Counted from the first letter of the stretch, positions 45,501-53,660 are shown. The stretch: 64,000 bases of DNA from Neisseria macacae ATCC 33926 (GCF_022749495.1 NZ_CP094241.1:124001-188000); one strand, 5' to 3'. The notes: a model not told the origin generated them from the letters alone. Numbers and translations: made by a program.

Positions 45501-46223
45501 GTGAATTATAAGGAATGCTGTAGTATTTTTTCTGATTTCAGAATGGAACGGTATAAAAATGCCGTTGGGGAAGACAAAGCAGCTGAATTGTATTTATTGA
45601 ATTTATCTTTATCAAGAGAACTTTTTCATGTTGTTTCAATATTTGAGATTGTTTTAAGAAACAAAATTGACATTTGCCTTCAGCAGGAGTTTAAAGACAG
45701 AAACTGGTTATATGATAGCATACAGCCACAGACGAATCCCGCATTGAAATTTCAAGGTTGCTTTTTAAGAAATGGTACGAAAGAATCTGCTGAATTAATC
45801 AAGGTTGCATTATCTAAAATACGAAATAATAGCGGGGGAAAGTTTGACCACAACCAATTGGTTGCAGGACTAGGATTCGGTTTTTGGCGGTATCTGTTTG
45901 CAGGAGGGAAAGATGCTCAATTTGATGCTACAGGGAAAGTATTGATGAAAGTTTTTCCAAAAAAGCCCAAATCTACACCAAGTGTGCAATATAACCAAAA
46001 ATGGATTTTTCAAGAACTTTCCAATATTAACAAATTCCGTAATCGTTTGGCACATCACGAGCCGATTTGTTTTAAAGGTGCAATAAAAGATACTAACTAC
46101 GCTAGAAATATCCACCGATCTATTTTTGAACTGCTTAATTATATGGATGTAGATACTGCTTCAGTATTCAGCCATTTTAGCGATCAAGTGATTGCGGTCT
46201 GCGATGAAATCGACAAACTGTAA
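45501..46223 (+). CDS. Abi-like (Abi_2) HEPN ribonuclease protein
   Basis: 240 residues from the GTG at 45501 (AGGT seven bases before); a TTG at 45462 is an alternative. LYLLNLSLSRELFHVVSIFEIVLRNKID (start and end shown) is the conserved early region of Abi-like proteins, and NKFRNRLAHHEPI near residue 180 is a canonical HEPN RNxxxH active site. Family members are RNA-targeting toxins of abortive infection or toxin-antitoxin systems. It is strongly AT-rich and sits between fabZ and lpxA, splitting the lipid A operon. The RNA-like leader before it may be its antitoxin. Confidence 0.8.
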   Translation: MNYKECCSIFSDFRMERYKNAVGEDKAAELYLLNLSLSRELFHVVSIFEIVLRNKIDICLQQEFKDRNWLYDSIQPQTNPALKFQGCFLRNGTKESAELIKVALSKIRNNSGGKFDHNQLVAGLGFGFWRYLFAGGKDAQFDATGKVLMKVFPKKPKSTPSVQYNQKWIFQELSNINKFRNRLAHHEPICFKGAIKDTNYARNIHRSIFELLNYMDVDTASVFSHFSDQVIAVCDEIDKL

Positions 46224-46265
46224 TTTTCTATTATTTGTCTAAACAAGCAGCGGAGTATTAAAAAC

Positions 46266-47042
46266 ATGACCCTCATCCACCCGACCGCCGTCATTGACCC
46301 CAAAGCCGAACTCGACTCAAGCGTCAAAGTCGGCGCGTATACCATCATCGGTCCCAACGTCCAAATTGGCGCGAACACCGAAATCGGCCCGCATACCGTC
46401 ATCAACGGCCACACCACCATCGGCGAAAACAACCGCATTTTCCAATTTGCCAGCCTCGGCGAAATCCCGCAGGACAAAAAATACCGCGACGAGCCGACCA
46501 AGCTGATTATCGGCAACGGCAACACCATCCGCGAATTCACCACCTTCAACCTAGGCACGGTAACCGGCATCGGCGAAACCCGCGTCGGCGACGACAACTG
46601 GATTATGGCGTATTGCCACCTCGCGCACGACTGCGTCATCGGCAACCACACCATCTTCGCCAACAACGCCTCGCTCGCCGGACACGTTACCATCGGCGAC
46701 TACGTCGTCTTGGGCGGCTACACGCTGGTGTTCCAGTTCTGCCAAATCGGCGACTACGCCATGACCGCCTTCGCCGCAGGCGTACACAAAGACGTACCGC
46801 CCTACTTCATGGCGGCAGGCTACCGCGCCGAACCCGCAGGCATCAACAGCGAAGGCATGCGTCGCAACGGCTTCACCCCCGAGCAGATCGCCGCCGTCAA
46901 AGATGTGTATAAAACCATCTACCACCGCGGCATCCCGTTTGAAGAAGCCAAAGCCGACATCCTCCGCCGCGCCGAAACGCAAGCCGAGTTGGCGGTGTTT
47001 AAAGACTTCTTCGCCCAATCCACGCGCGGAATTATCCGCTGA
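46266..47042 (+). CDS. lpxA: UDP-N-acetylglucosamine acyltransferase
   Basis: 258 residues. Hexapeptide beta-helix repeats begin at HPTAVIDPKAELDSSVKVG, the catalytic His lies in MAYCHLAHDCVIGNHT, and a C-terminal helical domain starts at RRNGFTPEQIAAVKDVY. It starts lipid A synthesis by adding the 3-hydroxyacyl chain to UDP-GlcNAc. It is 42 bases after the Abi gene, so it depends on read-through or on a promoter in or near that insert. lpxB does not follow. Confidence 0.97.
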   Translation: MTLIHPTAVIDPKAELDSSVKVGAYTIIGPNVQIGANTEIGPHTVINGHTTIGENNRIFQFASLGEIPQDKKYRDEPTKLIIGNGNTIREFTTFNLGTVTGIGETRVGDDNWIMAYCHLAHDCVIGNHTIFANNASLAGHVTIGDYVVLGGYTLVFQFCQIGDYAMTAFAAGVHKDVPPYFMAAGYRAEPAGINSEGMRRNGFTPEQIAAVKDVYKTIYHRGIPFEEAKADILRRAETQAELAVFKDFFAQSTRGIIR

Positions 47043-47226
47043 TTGGGAGAAACCGTACCGACAGGCAGGATTAAGGGCTGAAAGCCGTAGCGGCGAAAAG
47101 GTTTGAATAGAAACTGGGTGCTGTCCGCAAACCGTTTCAGACGACGTTGTCGCAACATCAGCCTTGTCCTTTCCCTGTTTGGCGCGGGAATGACTGCCGT
47201 CCAAACATTCGTCTTCAGACCAATAG

Positions 47227-47273
47227 AAAAGGTCGTCTGAAAACCAGGTAAACCGAGTTTCAGACGACCTTTT
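47227..47273. terminator. DUS hairpin after lpxA
   Basis: Convergent DUS copies with a 15-base loop and T-run. It lies between lpxA (+) and the small lipoprotein gene (-) and can serve both. The 180 bases before it hold no gene. Confidence 0.8.
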
Positions 47274-47360
47274 GATTTTATGGCACGATGTTCGTCATGC
47301 GGATTTCAGGGGAATGGGGCGGCATCTTCTGCGTGGGCAATGCCTGCCGTTCCGCCCGCT

Positions 47361-47492
47361 TTAGTGGACGTGGCTGCTTTCTACGCCGCCTTTGATTTCG
47401 CCATAGACTTGTGCAGAACTGCCTTGTCCGGATTGGGAGGCGCAGGCGTTGAGGAGCAGGAGGGCGGTGGTGAGGAAGATGAATTTTTTCAT
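47361..47492 (-). CDS. Small lipoprotein, 43 residues
   Basis: The ATG on the minus strand at 47492 is preceded by AAAGGAAACCAGC, a good ribosome-binding site. The product starts MKKFIFLTTALLLLNAC: a lipoprotein signal with a lipobox (LLNAC) and Cys at residue 17. The mature part is about 27 residues (ASQSGQGSSAQVYGEIKGG and an end in SSHVH). It should be lipid-anchored in the envelope. No function can be assigned. Its small size makes automated annotation likely to miss it. Confidence 0.75.
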   Translation of the reverse strand: MKKFIFLTTALLLLNACASQSGQGSSAQVYGEIKGGVESSHVH

Positions 47493-47521
47493 GCTGGTTT
47501 CCTTTGGTTGGATGGGAGGGG

Positions 47522-47717
47522 AGGTCGTCTGAAACGCAATAATATAGTGGATTAACTTTAAACCAGTACGGCGTTGCCTTGCCTTAGTTCAAAGAGAACA
47601 ATTCTCTAAGGTGCTGAAGCACCAAGTGAATCGGTCCCGTACTATCTGTACTGTCTGCGGCTTCGTCGCCTTGTCCTGATTTAAATTTAATCCACTATAA
47701 GGTTTCAGGCGACCTTT
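47522..47717. terminator. DUS hairpin split by a CREE, 3' of proB
   Basis: AGGTCGTCTGAAAC before the CREE and GTTTCAGGCGACCTTTTT after it are the two arms of a former hairpin (one arm now carries a G for A change). The CREE at 47543-47699 fills the loop. Confidence 0.7.
47543..47699. repeat. Correia repeat (CREE), long form
   Basis: 157 bases, TATAGTGGATTAACTTTAAA left end, TTTAAATTTAATCCACTATA right end, with IHF-type insert. Inserted in the loop of the proB-side DUS hairpin. Confidence 0.95.
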
Positions 47718-48842
47718 TTACCAATGCGACGCCATATTGTCGCGGTGGATGAGTTCGTCTTCGTGGGCGTAGCCTAATTTTTCGGCGATGCGCTCGGACG
47801 GGGTTTGCAGGATTTTGGCGGTTTCGCCGCTGCTGTAATTGGTGAGGCCGCGGGCGATTTCTTTGCCGTCGGTATCGAGGATGGCGACGAGTTCGCCGCG
47901 GTGAAAATGGCCGTCCGCGCGGATGCAGCCGACGGGCAGCAGGCTGGCGTGTTGTTCGGTCAGGGCTTTTGCCGCGCCGCTATCGACGGTCAGGCTGCCG
48001 GCGGTTTGGACGTGTCCGAGCAGCCATTGTTTGCGGGCGGCTACGCGGCTGTGCGCGCTGGTGAAGAGCGTGCCTATGCTTTCGCCTTGTTTGAGGCGGA
48101 CGAGGACGTCGGGTTCGCCACCCCATGCGACGACGGTGGCGGCTCCGCTGAGTGCGGCGCGTTTGGCAGCGGTTACTTTGGTGTACATGCCGCCGGTGCC
48201 GACGCTGCTGCCCGCGCCGCCCGCCATGCTTTCGAGGTCGGGATGGTCGGCTGCTATGGTCGGAATCAGTTTGGCTTGCGGATTTTTGCGCGGGTCGCTG
48301 TCGTACAGGCCTTTTTGGTCGGTCAGGAGGACTAGGGCGTCGGCTTCGATAAGGTTGGTCACGAGTGCGCCGAGGGTGTCGTTGTCGCCAAGTTTGATTT
48401 CGTCGGTGGTCACGGTGTCGTTTTCGTTGATGACGGGGACGATGCCTTTGGACAACAGGGTTTGCAGGGTGCTGCGGGCGTTGAGGTAGCGGGTGCGGTT
48501 GCTCAGGTCGTCGTGGGTGAGCAGGATTTGGGCGGTGCGGATGCCGTGCGGTGCGAATGCGGTTTCGTAGGCTTGGGCGATGCCGGTTTGCCCGACGGCG
48601 GCGGCGGCTTGCAGTTCGTTGATGGCGGTGGGGCGTTTGCTCCAGCCCAGCCGTTTGATACCTTCGGCGATGGCGCCGCTGGAAACGAGGACGGTTTGCA
48701 CGCCTTGTTTGCCGAGTTCGGCGATTTGCGCCGCCCAGCGGTCGAGTGCGGCTTGGTCTATGCCTTTGCCGCCCGCGGTAACGAGGCTGGAGCCGACTTT
48801 GACGACGAGGGTGCGGATGTTGGAGAGGTTTTGCAGGGACAT
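47718..48842 (-). CDS. proB: Glutamate 5-kinase
   Basis: 374 residues. The amino-acid kinase domain has VVKVGSSLVTAGGKGID, VSSGAIAEG, the substrate loop INENDTVTTDEIKLGDNDTL (within 20 residues), LLTDQKGLYD and GTGGMYTKVTAAKRA. A C-terminal PUA domain follows from about residue 280. It phosphorylates glutamate in proline synthesis and is feedback-inhibited by proline. proA is not adjacent. Confidence 0.96.
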   Translation of the reverse strand: MSLQNLSNIRTLVVKVGSSLVTAGGKGIDQAALDRWAAQIAELGKQGVQTVLVSSGAIAEGIKRLGWSKRPTAINELQAAAAVGQTGIAQAYETAFAPHGIRTAQILLTHDDLSNRTRYLNARSTLQTLLSKGIVPVINENDTVTTDEIKLGDNDTLGALVTNLIEADALVLLTDQKGLYDSDPRKNPQAKLIPTIAADHPDLESMAGGAGSSVGTGGMYTKVTAAKRAALSGAATVVAWGGEPDVLVRLKQGESIGTLFTSAHSRVAARKQWLLGHVQTAGSLTVDSGAAKALTEQHASLLPVGCIRADGHFHRGELVAILDTDGKEIARGLTNYSSGETAKILQTPSERIAEKLGYAHEDELIHRDNMASHW

Positions 48843-48892
48843 GGTTTTTCTCGCTGGGGATATGGGGCGGCTTCGGACGGGTTGTTAAACGT

Positions 48893-48936
48893 AAAAAGGT
48901 CGTCTGAAAGCGCGAAAACTGATTTTCAGACGACCC
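48893..48936. terminator. DUS hairpin upstream of proB
   Basis: AAAAAGGTCGTCTGAAA and TTTTCAGACGACC around a loop of about 14 bases, between proB and the second IS. Confidence 0.65.
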
Positions 48937-49099
48937 CTATGGGGCTGTCAATACGCGGTATCGTGAAATTGCTAAAAGACAGACGGGATTCGGTGAGCCG
49001 ACTGTTGATGCCAATACGATACAAAAAGGTCGTCTGAAAACTGAACTGCACCCCAAAAGTTGGACACATCCCCTCCAACTCACAAGGTGCAGTTTTTTT

Positions 49100-49450
49100 A
49101 TGAGCAAATATACATTACACTTCAAATACCAAGCCGTACTCCACTACCTGCATATACGCAGCCAACAACGTACCGCAGACCACTACGGCATTTCCCGAAC
49201 CCACCTGAGACGATGGATACGCGCCTATCAAGAAGGCGGTATCGGCGCACTCGAACATCCCCAATCCAAAACCATGCCCCAACACCGCAAAAACCCCTTC
49301 ATCGCAGATAAACCCGACCAAGAAAAAACACAGGCAGAGCTTATTGAAGAACTGTGCTATATGCGCGCAGAGGTCGCCTACCTAAAGGAGTTAAAAGCCC
49401 TCAGCCAAAAGCAGACCGCAAAGGACAAAGCCAAACCGTCCAAACACTGA
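49100..49450 (+). CDS. IS3-family transposase OrfA, copy 2
   Basis: 116 residues, identical to the product at 27346: helix-turn-helix (GISRTHLRRWIRAY) plus zipper region. Confidence 0.93.
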   Translation: MSKYTLHFKYQAVLHYLHIRSQQRTADHYGISRTHLRRWIRAYQEGGIGALEHPQSKTMPQHRKNPFIADKPDQEKTQAELIEELCYMRAEVAYLKELKALSQKQTAKDKAKPSKH

Positions 49451-50250
49451 GGGCGCAACACCCGCTCAAATACCTGCTGCACATCGCAAACCTGCCCAAA
49501 AGCAGCTTTTACTACCATCACCAAGACCGACCCGATCCCGAAGCAGCCGACAAAGCCCTCCTTGTCGAAACCTACCGGCGGCATAAAGGACGCTACGGAC
49601 AAAGGCGCATTGCCGCAGCATTGGGTTGGAACCGCAAAAAAGTGGCGCGGTTGATGAAGCAGATGGAACTGAAAGCCCTCATACGGGCGAAAAAAGCCTA
49701 CCGCCATCCCGCCATGGGCGAAATATCGGAACACCTCCTCAAACGCCGGTTCAAAGCCCGAAAGCCCAACGAAAAATGGCTGACCGACGTTACCGAACTC
49801 AAAGGGAAGGACGGCAAACTGTACCTCTCGCCAATCTTGGACTTGTTCAACCGCGAGATCGTCGCCTACGCCATGAGCCGCAGAGCCGACAGCGAAATGG
49901 TGAAGGAAATGCTCGAAAAAGCCGCCCCCCGTCTGACTGCTAAAGGAACGATGCTGCATTCGGACCAAGGCGTGCTGTACCGTACGTCGGGATATAGGGA
50001 ATTGCTTGCGGAGTATTCCATGGTTCAAAGCATGTCGCGAAAGGCGAACTGTTGGGACAATGCGCCGATGGAAAGCTTCTTTGCGGTGTTAAAGACGGAG
50101 TGTTTCTATAACGCAGGTGAATTGACGGTAGATGAATTGATGAAGCAGATAGATGACTATATGGATTACTACAACCGGGAGCGTTGCAGTTTGAAATTGA
50201 AAAAGCTGAGTCCTGTCGCATACAGAACCCAGCTTGCACAGAGCGCCTGA
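49354..50250 (+). CDS. IS3-family transposase OrfB, copy 2
   Basis: 298 residues, identical to the product at 27600, with the full DDE triad (TDVTELK, HSDQGVLY, APMESFF). In the -1 frame relative to orfA, expressed as OrfAB. Confidence 0.95.
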   Translation: MLYARRGRLPKGVKSPQPKADRKGQSQTVQTLRAQHPLKYLLHIANLPKSSFYYHHQDRPDPEAADKALLVETYRRHKGRYGQRRIAAALGWNRKKVARLMKQMELKALIRAKKAYRHPAMGEISEHLLKRRFKARKPNEKWLTDVTELKGKDGKLYLSPILDLFNREIVAYAMSRRADSEMVKEMLEKAAPRLTAKGTMLHSDQGVLYRTSGYRELLAEYSMVQSMSRKANCWDNAPMESFFAVLKTECFYNAGELTVDELMKQIDDYMDYYNRERCSLKLKKLSPVAYRTQLAQSA

Positions 50251-50348
50251 ATAGGCTTTTATGAGTGTCCAAGATTTGGGGGCCAGTTCAAACCACGATA
50301 CGGGTTTTCAGACGACCTTTGATTTATTTGGCGTACACGAATATCAAA

Positions 50349-50505
50349 TATAGTGGGTTAACTTTAAATCAGGACAAGGCGACGAAGCCGCAGACAGTAC
50401 AGATAGTACGGAACCGATTCACTTGGTGCTTCAGCACCTTAGAGAATCGTTCTCTTTGAGCTAAGGCGAGGCAACGCCGTACTGGTTTAAAGTTAATCCA
50501 CTATA
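50349..50505. repeat. Correia repeat (CREE), long form
   Basis: 157 bases, TATAGTGGGTTAACTTTAAA left (one change from consensus) and TTTAAAGTTAATCCACTATA right. The 82 bases from here to the mdaB stop hold nothing identified. Confidence 0.95.
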
Positions 50506-50587
50506 CTCTGCGTATAGCCAGCCTACCTACATCGATACGGCGGATAGCAGATACCGTATCGGCAACCAGTCGGGCCGGCCATCTCAA

Positions 50588-51178
50588 CTATGCTTTACCG
50601 AACACCTTCTCCAAATGCGCCCGATAATCCGCCAAATACCGCTCCACCTGCGGATTCTTGATCACATCGTTGCAGATGAACGAGGGCAGGCGCGTGGTGC
50701 CGAGGAATTCGTTGGCCTTGTGGAAATGCAGGTACACGCCGTCCACGCCCGCGCCCTCAAAGAAATCGCCTTCGCGGGTAAACGCTTCAATCGGCGCGTT
50801 CCAAGTGGATGAAATCATGTGTTTTTTGCCATGCAGCAAGCCGCCCGTGCCGTAGCCTTCCGTCGGGTTTGCACGGTGGCGGCCGTCGTTGGCCACCAGC
50901 TTGTTTTCGCCCACGCCTGCGGTAAACACTTCATCGATATATTTTTTCACCGTCCACGGCTCGCCCATCCACCAGCCGGGCATCTGCCAGATGACCGCGT
51001 CCATCCACAGCCATTTTTCCACCTCGGCATCTTTGTCGTAGCCTGCTTCAATCACGGTTTCCTTCACCGCATGGCCGAGTGCGGTCAGCGTGTCGCGCGC
51101 GGTTTGGTGCAATGTGTGGTTCAGGCGGCCGGCGGAATGGCCGAAATGTTGGCCGCCGTCAATTAACAGAATATTCAT
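50588..51178 (-). CDS. mdaB: NAD(P)H-dependent quinone oxidoreductase, MdaB family
   Basis: 196 residues, flavodoxin-like fold (Flavodoxin_2). MNILLIDGGQHFGHSAGRLN starts with the phosphate-binding loop; WQMPGWWMGEPWTVKKYIDEVF and YGTGGLLHGKKHM are hallmark blocks of MdaB. It reduces quinones by two electrons with FAD, guarding against oxidative stress. It is divergent from a LysR regulator 102 bases away, the usual layout for a regulator controlling its neighbour. Confidence 0.9.
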   Translation of the reverse strand: MNILLIDGGQHFGHSAGRLNHTLHQTARDTLTALGHAVKETVIEAGYDKDAEVEKWLWMDAVIWQMPGWWMGEPWTVKKYIDEVFTAGVGENKLVANDGRHRANPTEGYGTGGLLHGKKHMISSTWNAPIEAFTREGDFFEGAGVDGVYLHFHKANEFLGTTRLPSFICNDVIKNPQVERYLADYRAHLEKVFGKA

Positions 51179-51210
51179 GTTGGTCCCTCAAATATTTGCG
51201 TTGAAAAAGC

Positions 51211-51251
51211 ATTATTGTACCCCGATGCTTTATAATGAAAACAGCAATAAT
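51211..51251. promoter_or_regulatory. Candidate operator between mdaB and the LysR gene
   Basis: ATTATTG (51211-51217) and CAATAAT (51245-51251) form a 7-base dyad spaced by 27 bases inside the divergent intergenic region. LysR proteins usually bind such spaced dyads (T-N11-A type); TATAAT at 51231-51236 suggests a promoter lies within. Confidence 0.4.
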
Positions 51252-51280
51252 TGCAAAACACTTTTCTAGGAAAAGCAACA

Positions 51281-52165
51281 ATGAAAACCCATTCGGACGA
51301 ACTGGCCGTGTTCGTGCAGGTGGTGGAAAGCGGCAGTTTCAGCCGCGCGGCAGAACGGCTCGGGCTGGCCAACTCCGCCGTCAGCCGTACCGTGAAGCGG
51401 CTGGAAGACAAACTCTCCGCCAACCTGCTCAACCGCACCACGCGCCAACTGCGGCTCACCGAAGAAGGCTGCCGCTTTTTCGAGCGCGCGCGGCAGATAC
51501 TGCACGACATCGAAGCCGCCGAAGCCGAAATCCTCTCCGCAGGCGGCGCGCCGCAGGGCGTGCTTCGGGTGGATTCCGCCACGCCCACGCTGCTGCACCT
51601 CGTCGCTCCGCTGGTACGCCCGTTCTGCGAACGCTATCCGCAGGTGTCGCTGCTGCTCACTTCGTCCGAAGGCTACATCGACCTCATCGAGCGGCGCGTG
51701 GACATCGCCATCCGCGCAGGCAGCCTGCACGACTCTGCCTTGCGCGCCCGCCATCTGTTTGACAGTCGTCTGAAACTCGTTGCCGCGCCCGATTATCTCG
51801 CCCGTCATGGCACACCCCAAACCGTCGCCGACCTGTCGCGGCACACCCTTATCGGCTTCTCCGAGCCCAAAACCCTGAACAACTGGCCGTTTGCCGACAC
51901 CGGCCACACGCCTTACGCCGCCGTGCTGCAACTGTCCGCCAACAGCGGCGAAACCATCCGTCGCCTGTGCCTGGAAGGCAACGGCATCACCTGTCTGTCG
52001 GATTTCACCGTCGCCGCCGATATCGCAGCGGGACACCTGCACGAACTCCTGCCCGACCGCGCCTTGAACGAAGCCAAACCGTTTTACGCCGTCTATTACG
52101 GCGACAATGCCGTCAGCCCGAAAATCCGGGCTTTTGTGGATTTTTTGGTAGAACAAGTCAATTAA
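51281..52165 (+). CDS. LysR-family transcriptional regulator
   Basis: 294 residues from MKTHSDELAVF behind AGGAAAAGCAACA; an in-frame upstream start at 51251 lacks a site. The winged HTH lies in residues 1-60 (GSFSRAAERLGLANSAVSRTVKRLE in parts, then NRTTRQLRLTEEG). The effector domain follows from about 90 (GVLRVDSATPTLLH, ERRVDIAIRAG). The domain resembles the CrgA/DsdC-like group that controls divergent oxidoreductases. It probably regulates mdaB and itself in response to quinones or related stress. Confidence 0.9.
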   Translation: MKTHSDELAVFVQVVESGSFSRAAERLGLANSAVSRTVKRLEDKLSANLLNRTTRQLRLTEEGCRFFERARQILHDIEAAEAEILSAGGAPQGVLRVDSATPTLLHLVAPLVRPFCERYPQVSLLLTSSEGYIDLIERRVDIAIRAGSLHDSALRARHLFDSRLKLVAAPDYLARHGTPQTVADLSRHTLIGFSEPKTLNNWPFADTGHTPYAAVLQLSANSGETIRRLCLEGNGITCLSDFTVAADIAAGHLHELLPDRALNEAKPFYAVYYGDNAVSPKIRAFVDFLVEQVN

Positions 52166-52210
52166 AGTACGTTTTTAAACACTAAGTCTTTCCGAACTTG
52201 CCCAAGATAC

Positions 52211-52256
52211 AAAAAGGTCGTCTGAAAACCAAGATACAGGTTTTCAGACGACCTTT
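52211..52256. terminator. Bidirectional DUS hairpin between the LysR gene and miaB
   Basis: AAAAAGGTCGTCTGAAAACC pairs with GGTTTTCAGACGACCTTT between convergent genes. Confidence 0.85.
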
Positions 52257-52273
52257 GCTATGGCGGAACGGCT

Positions 52274-53602
52274 TTACGCTTCGACCGGTTTGCCGCGCAG
52301 GGAGAAGGTGTAGGCTTCGGTGATTTCCAAATCGATCATTTGGTTGATCATATCGGGCGTGCCGGTGAAGTTGACCACGCGGTTGTTGGCGGTACGGGCT
52401 TGGAGCTGGTCGGGGTCTTTTTTGGAGATGCCTTCGACCAGACAGCGTTGTACGGTACCTATCATGGTTTGGTTGATGCGGGCGGTTTCGGCTTCGATGA
52501 CTTCGTTCAGGGCTTCGAGGCGGCGCACTTTTTCGGCGTGCGGGGTGTCGTCCGGCAGGTTGGCGGCAGGTGTGCCGGGGCGTGGGCTGTAAATGAAGAC
52601 GAAGCTCAAATCGAAAGCGATGTCTTTGACCAGCTTCAGGGTCTGCTCGAACTCGCGCTCGGTTTCGCCGGGGAAGCCGACGATGAAGTCGCTGCTCAGG
52701 CACAAGTCGGGGCGGATGGCGCGCAGTTTGCGGATGATGGATTTGTATTCCAAGGCGGTGTAGCCGCGTTTCATCGCGCTCAATACGCGGTCGGAACCGC
52801 TTTGAATCGGCAGGTGCAGGTGCGACACCAGCTTGGGCAGGTCGCGGTAGCACTCGATAATCGAGTCGGTAAACTCGCGCGGGTGGCTGGTGGTGAAGCG
52901 CATACGCTCGATGCCGGGGATTTCGTGGACGATGCGCAGCAGGGTGGCGAAGTCGCAGATTTCGCCGTCTTCCATTTCGCCGCGATAGGCGTTGACGTTT
53001 TGTCCTAAGAGGTTGATTTCTTTAACGCCTTGTTGGGCGAGGTTGGCGATTTCGGTCAAAACGTCGTTCAACGGGCGGGAGAACTCTTCGCCGCGGGTGT
53101 AGGGGACGACGCAGAACGAGCAGTATTTGGAACAGCCTTCCATGATGGACACGAATGCTGCGCCGCCTTCGACGCGGGCGGGCGGCAGGTGGTCGAATTT
53201 TTCGATTTCGGGGAAGGAAATATCGACTTGCGACAGGCCGCTGGTTTCTTTATCCACAATCATTTTGGGCAGGCGGTGCAGCGTTTGCGGGCCGAAAACG
53301 ACGTCCACATAAGGCGCGCGTTTGATGATGTTTTCGCCTTCTTGGGAGGCGACGCAGCCGGCAACGCCGATGATGAGGTCGGGATTTTTTTCTTTGAGCG
53401 GGCGCACGCGGCCTAAGTCGGAGAACACTTTTTCCTGCGCTTTTTCGCGCACGGAGCAGGTGTTGAAGAGGATGATGTCGGCTTCGTCGGCTTCGGTCAC
53501 TTGTTCGATGCCGCCGTTTTCTTCGGCGAGTACGGCAAGCATTTTTTCGCTGTCGTATTCGTTCATTTGGCAGCCGAAGGTGCGGATAAATACTTTTTTC
53601 AT
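52274..53602 (-). CDS. miaB: tRNA-2-methylthio-N6-dimethylallyladenosine synthase
   Basis: 442 residues. The N-terminal UPF0004 domain has three cluster Cys (FGCQMNEYDS, NTCSVREKA, VAGCVASQEG). The radical SAM motif CSKYCSFC is near residue 155, and a C-terminal TRAM domain follows. It adds the methylthio group to i6A37 of tRNAs reading UNN codons. It stands alone on the minus strand. Confidence 0.97.
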   Translation of the reverse strand: MKKVFIRTFGCQMNEYDSEKMLAVLAEENGGIEQVTEADEADIILFNTCSVREKAQEKVFSDLGRVRPLKEKNPDLIIGVAGCVASQEGENIIKRAPYVDVVFGPQTLHRLPKMIVDKETSGLSQVDISFPEIEKFDHLPPARVEGGAAFVSIMEGCSKYCSFCVVPYTRGEEFSRPLNDVLTEIANLAQQGVKEINLLGQNVNAYRGEMEDGEICDFATLLRIVHEIPGIERMRFTTSHPREFTDSIIECYRDLPKLVSHLHLPIQSGSDRVLSAMKRGYTALEYKSIIRKLRAIRPDLCLSSDFIVGFPGETEREFEQTLKLVKDIAFDLSFVFIYSPRPGTPAANLPDDTPHAEKVRRLEALNEVIEAETARINQTMIGTVQRCLVEGISKKDPDQLQARTANNRVVNFTGTPDMINQMIDLEITEAYTFSLRGKPVEA

Positions 53603-53660
53603 GGTTTGTGTCTTTCTCAGGTAGCCCGTAATTGCGGGGCTGATTGTTATGGAAATCTCG

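Larger units (their letters stand above)
49042..50290 (+). mobile_element. IS3-family (IS150-like) insertion sequence, copy 2
   Basis: 1249 bases, same sequence, length and strand as copy 1. AAC is duplicated at 49039-49041 and 50291-50293. The two copies bracket about 20.5 kb as direct repeats. Confidence 0.95.
49023..50320. terminator. DUS hairpin split by the second IS
   Basis: The left arm AAAAGGTCGTCTGAAAAC ends at 49041 and the rest of the loop and right arm (CACGATACGGG then TTTTCAGACGACCTTT) resume after 50293. Excision of the IS with one AAC gives an ordinary DUS hairpin. Confidence 0.85.

Noticed and set aside
47280..47555. 91-codon plus-strand frame after lpxA
   Set aside because: It begins in the terminator tail and lies opposite a small lipoprotein gene with a proper ribosome-binding site and lipobox.
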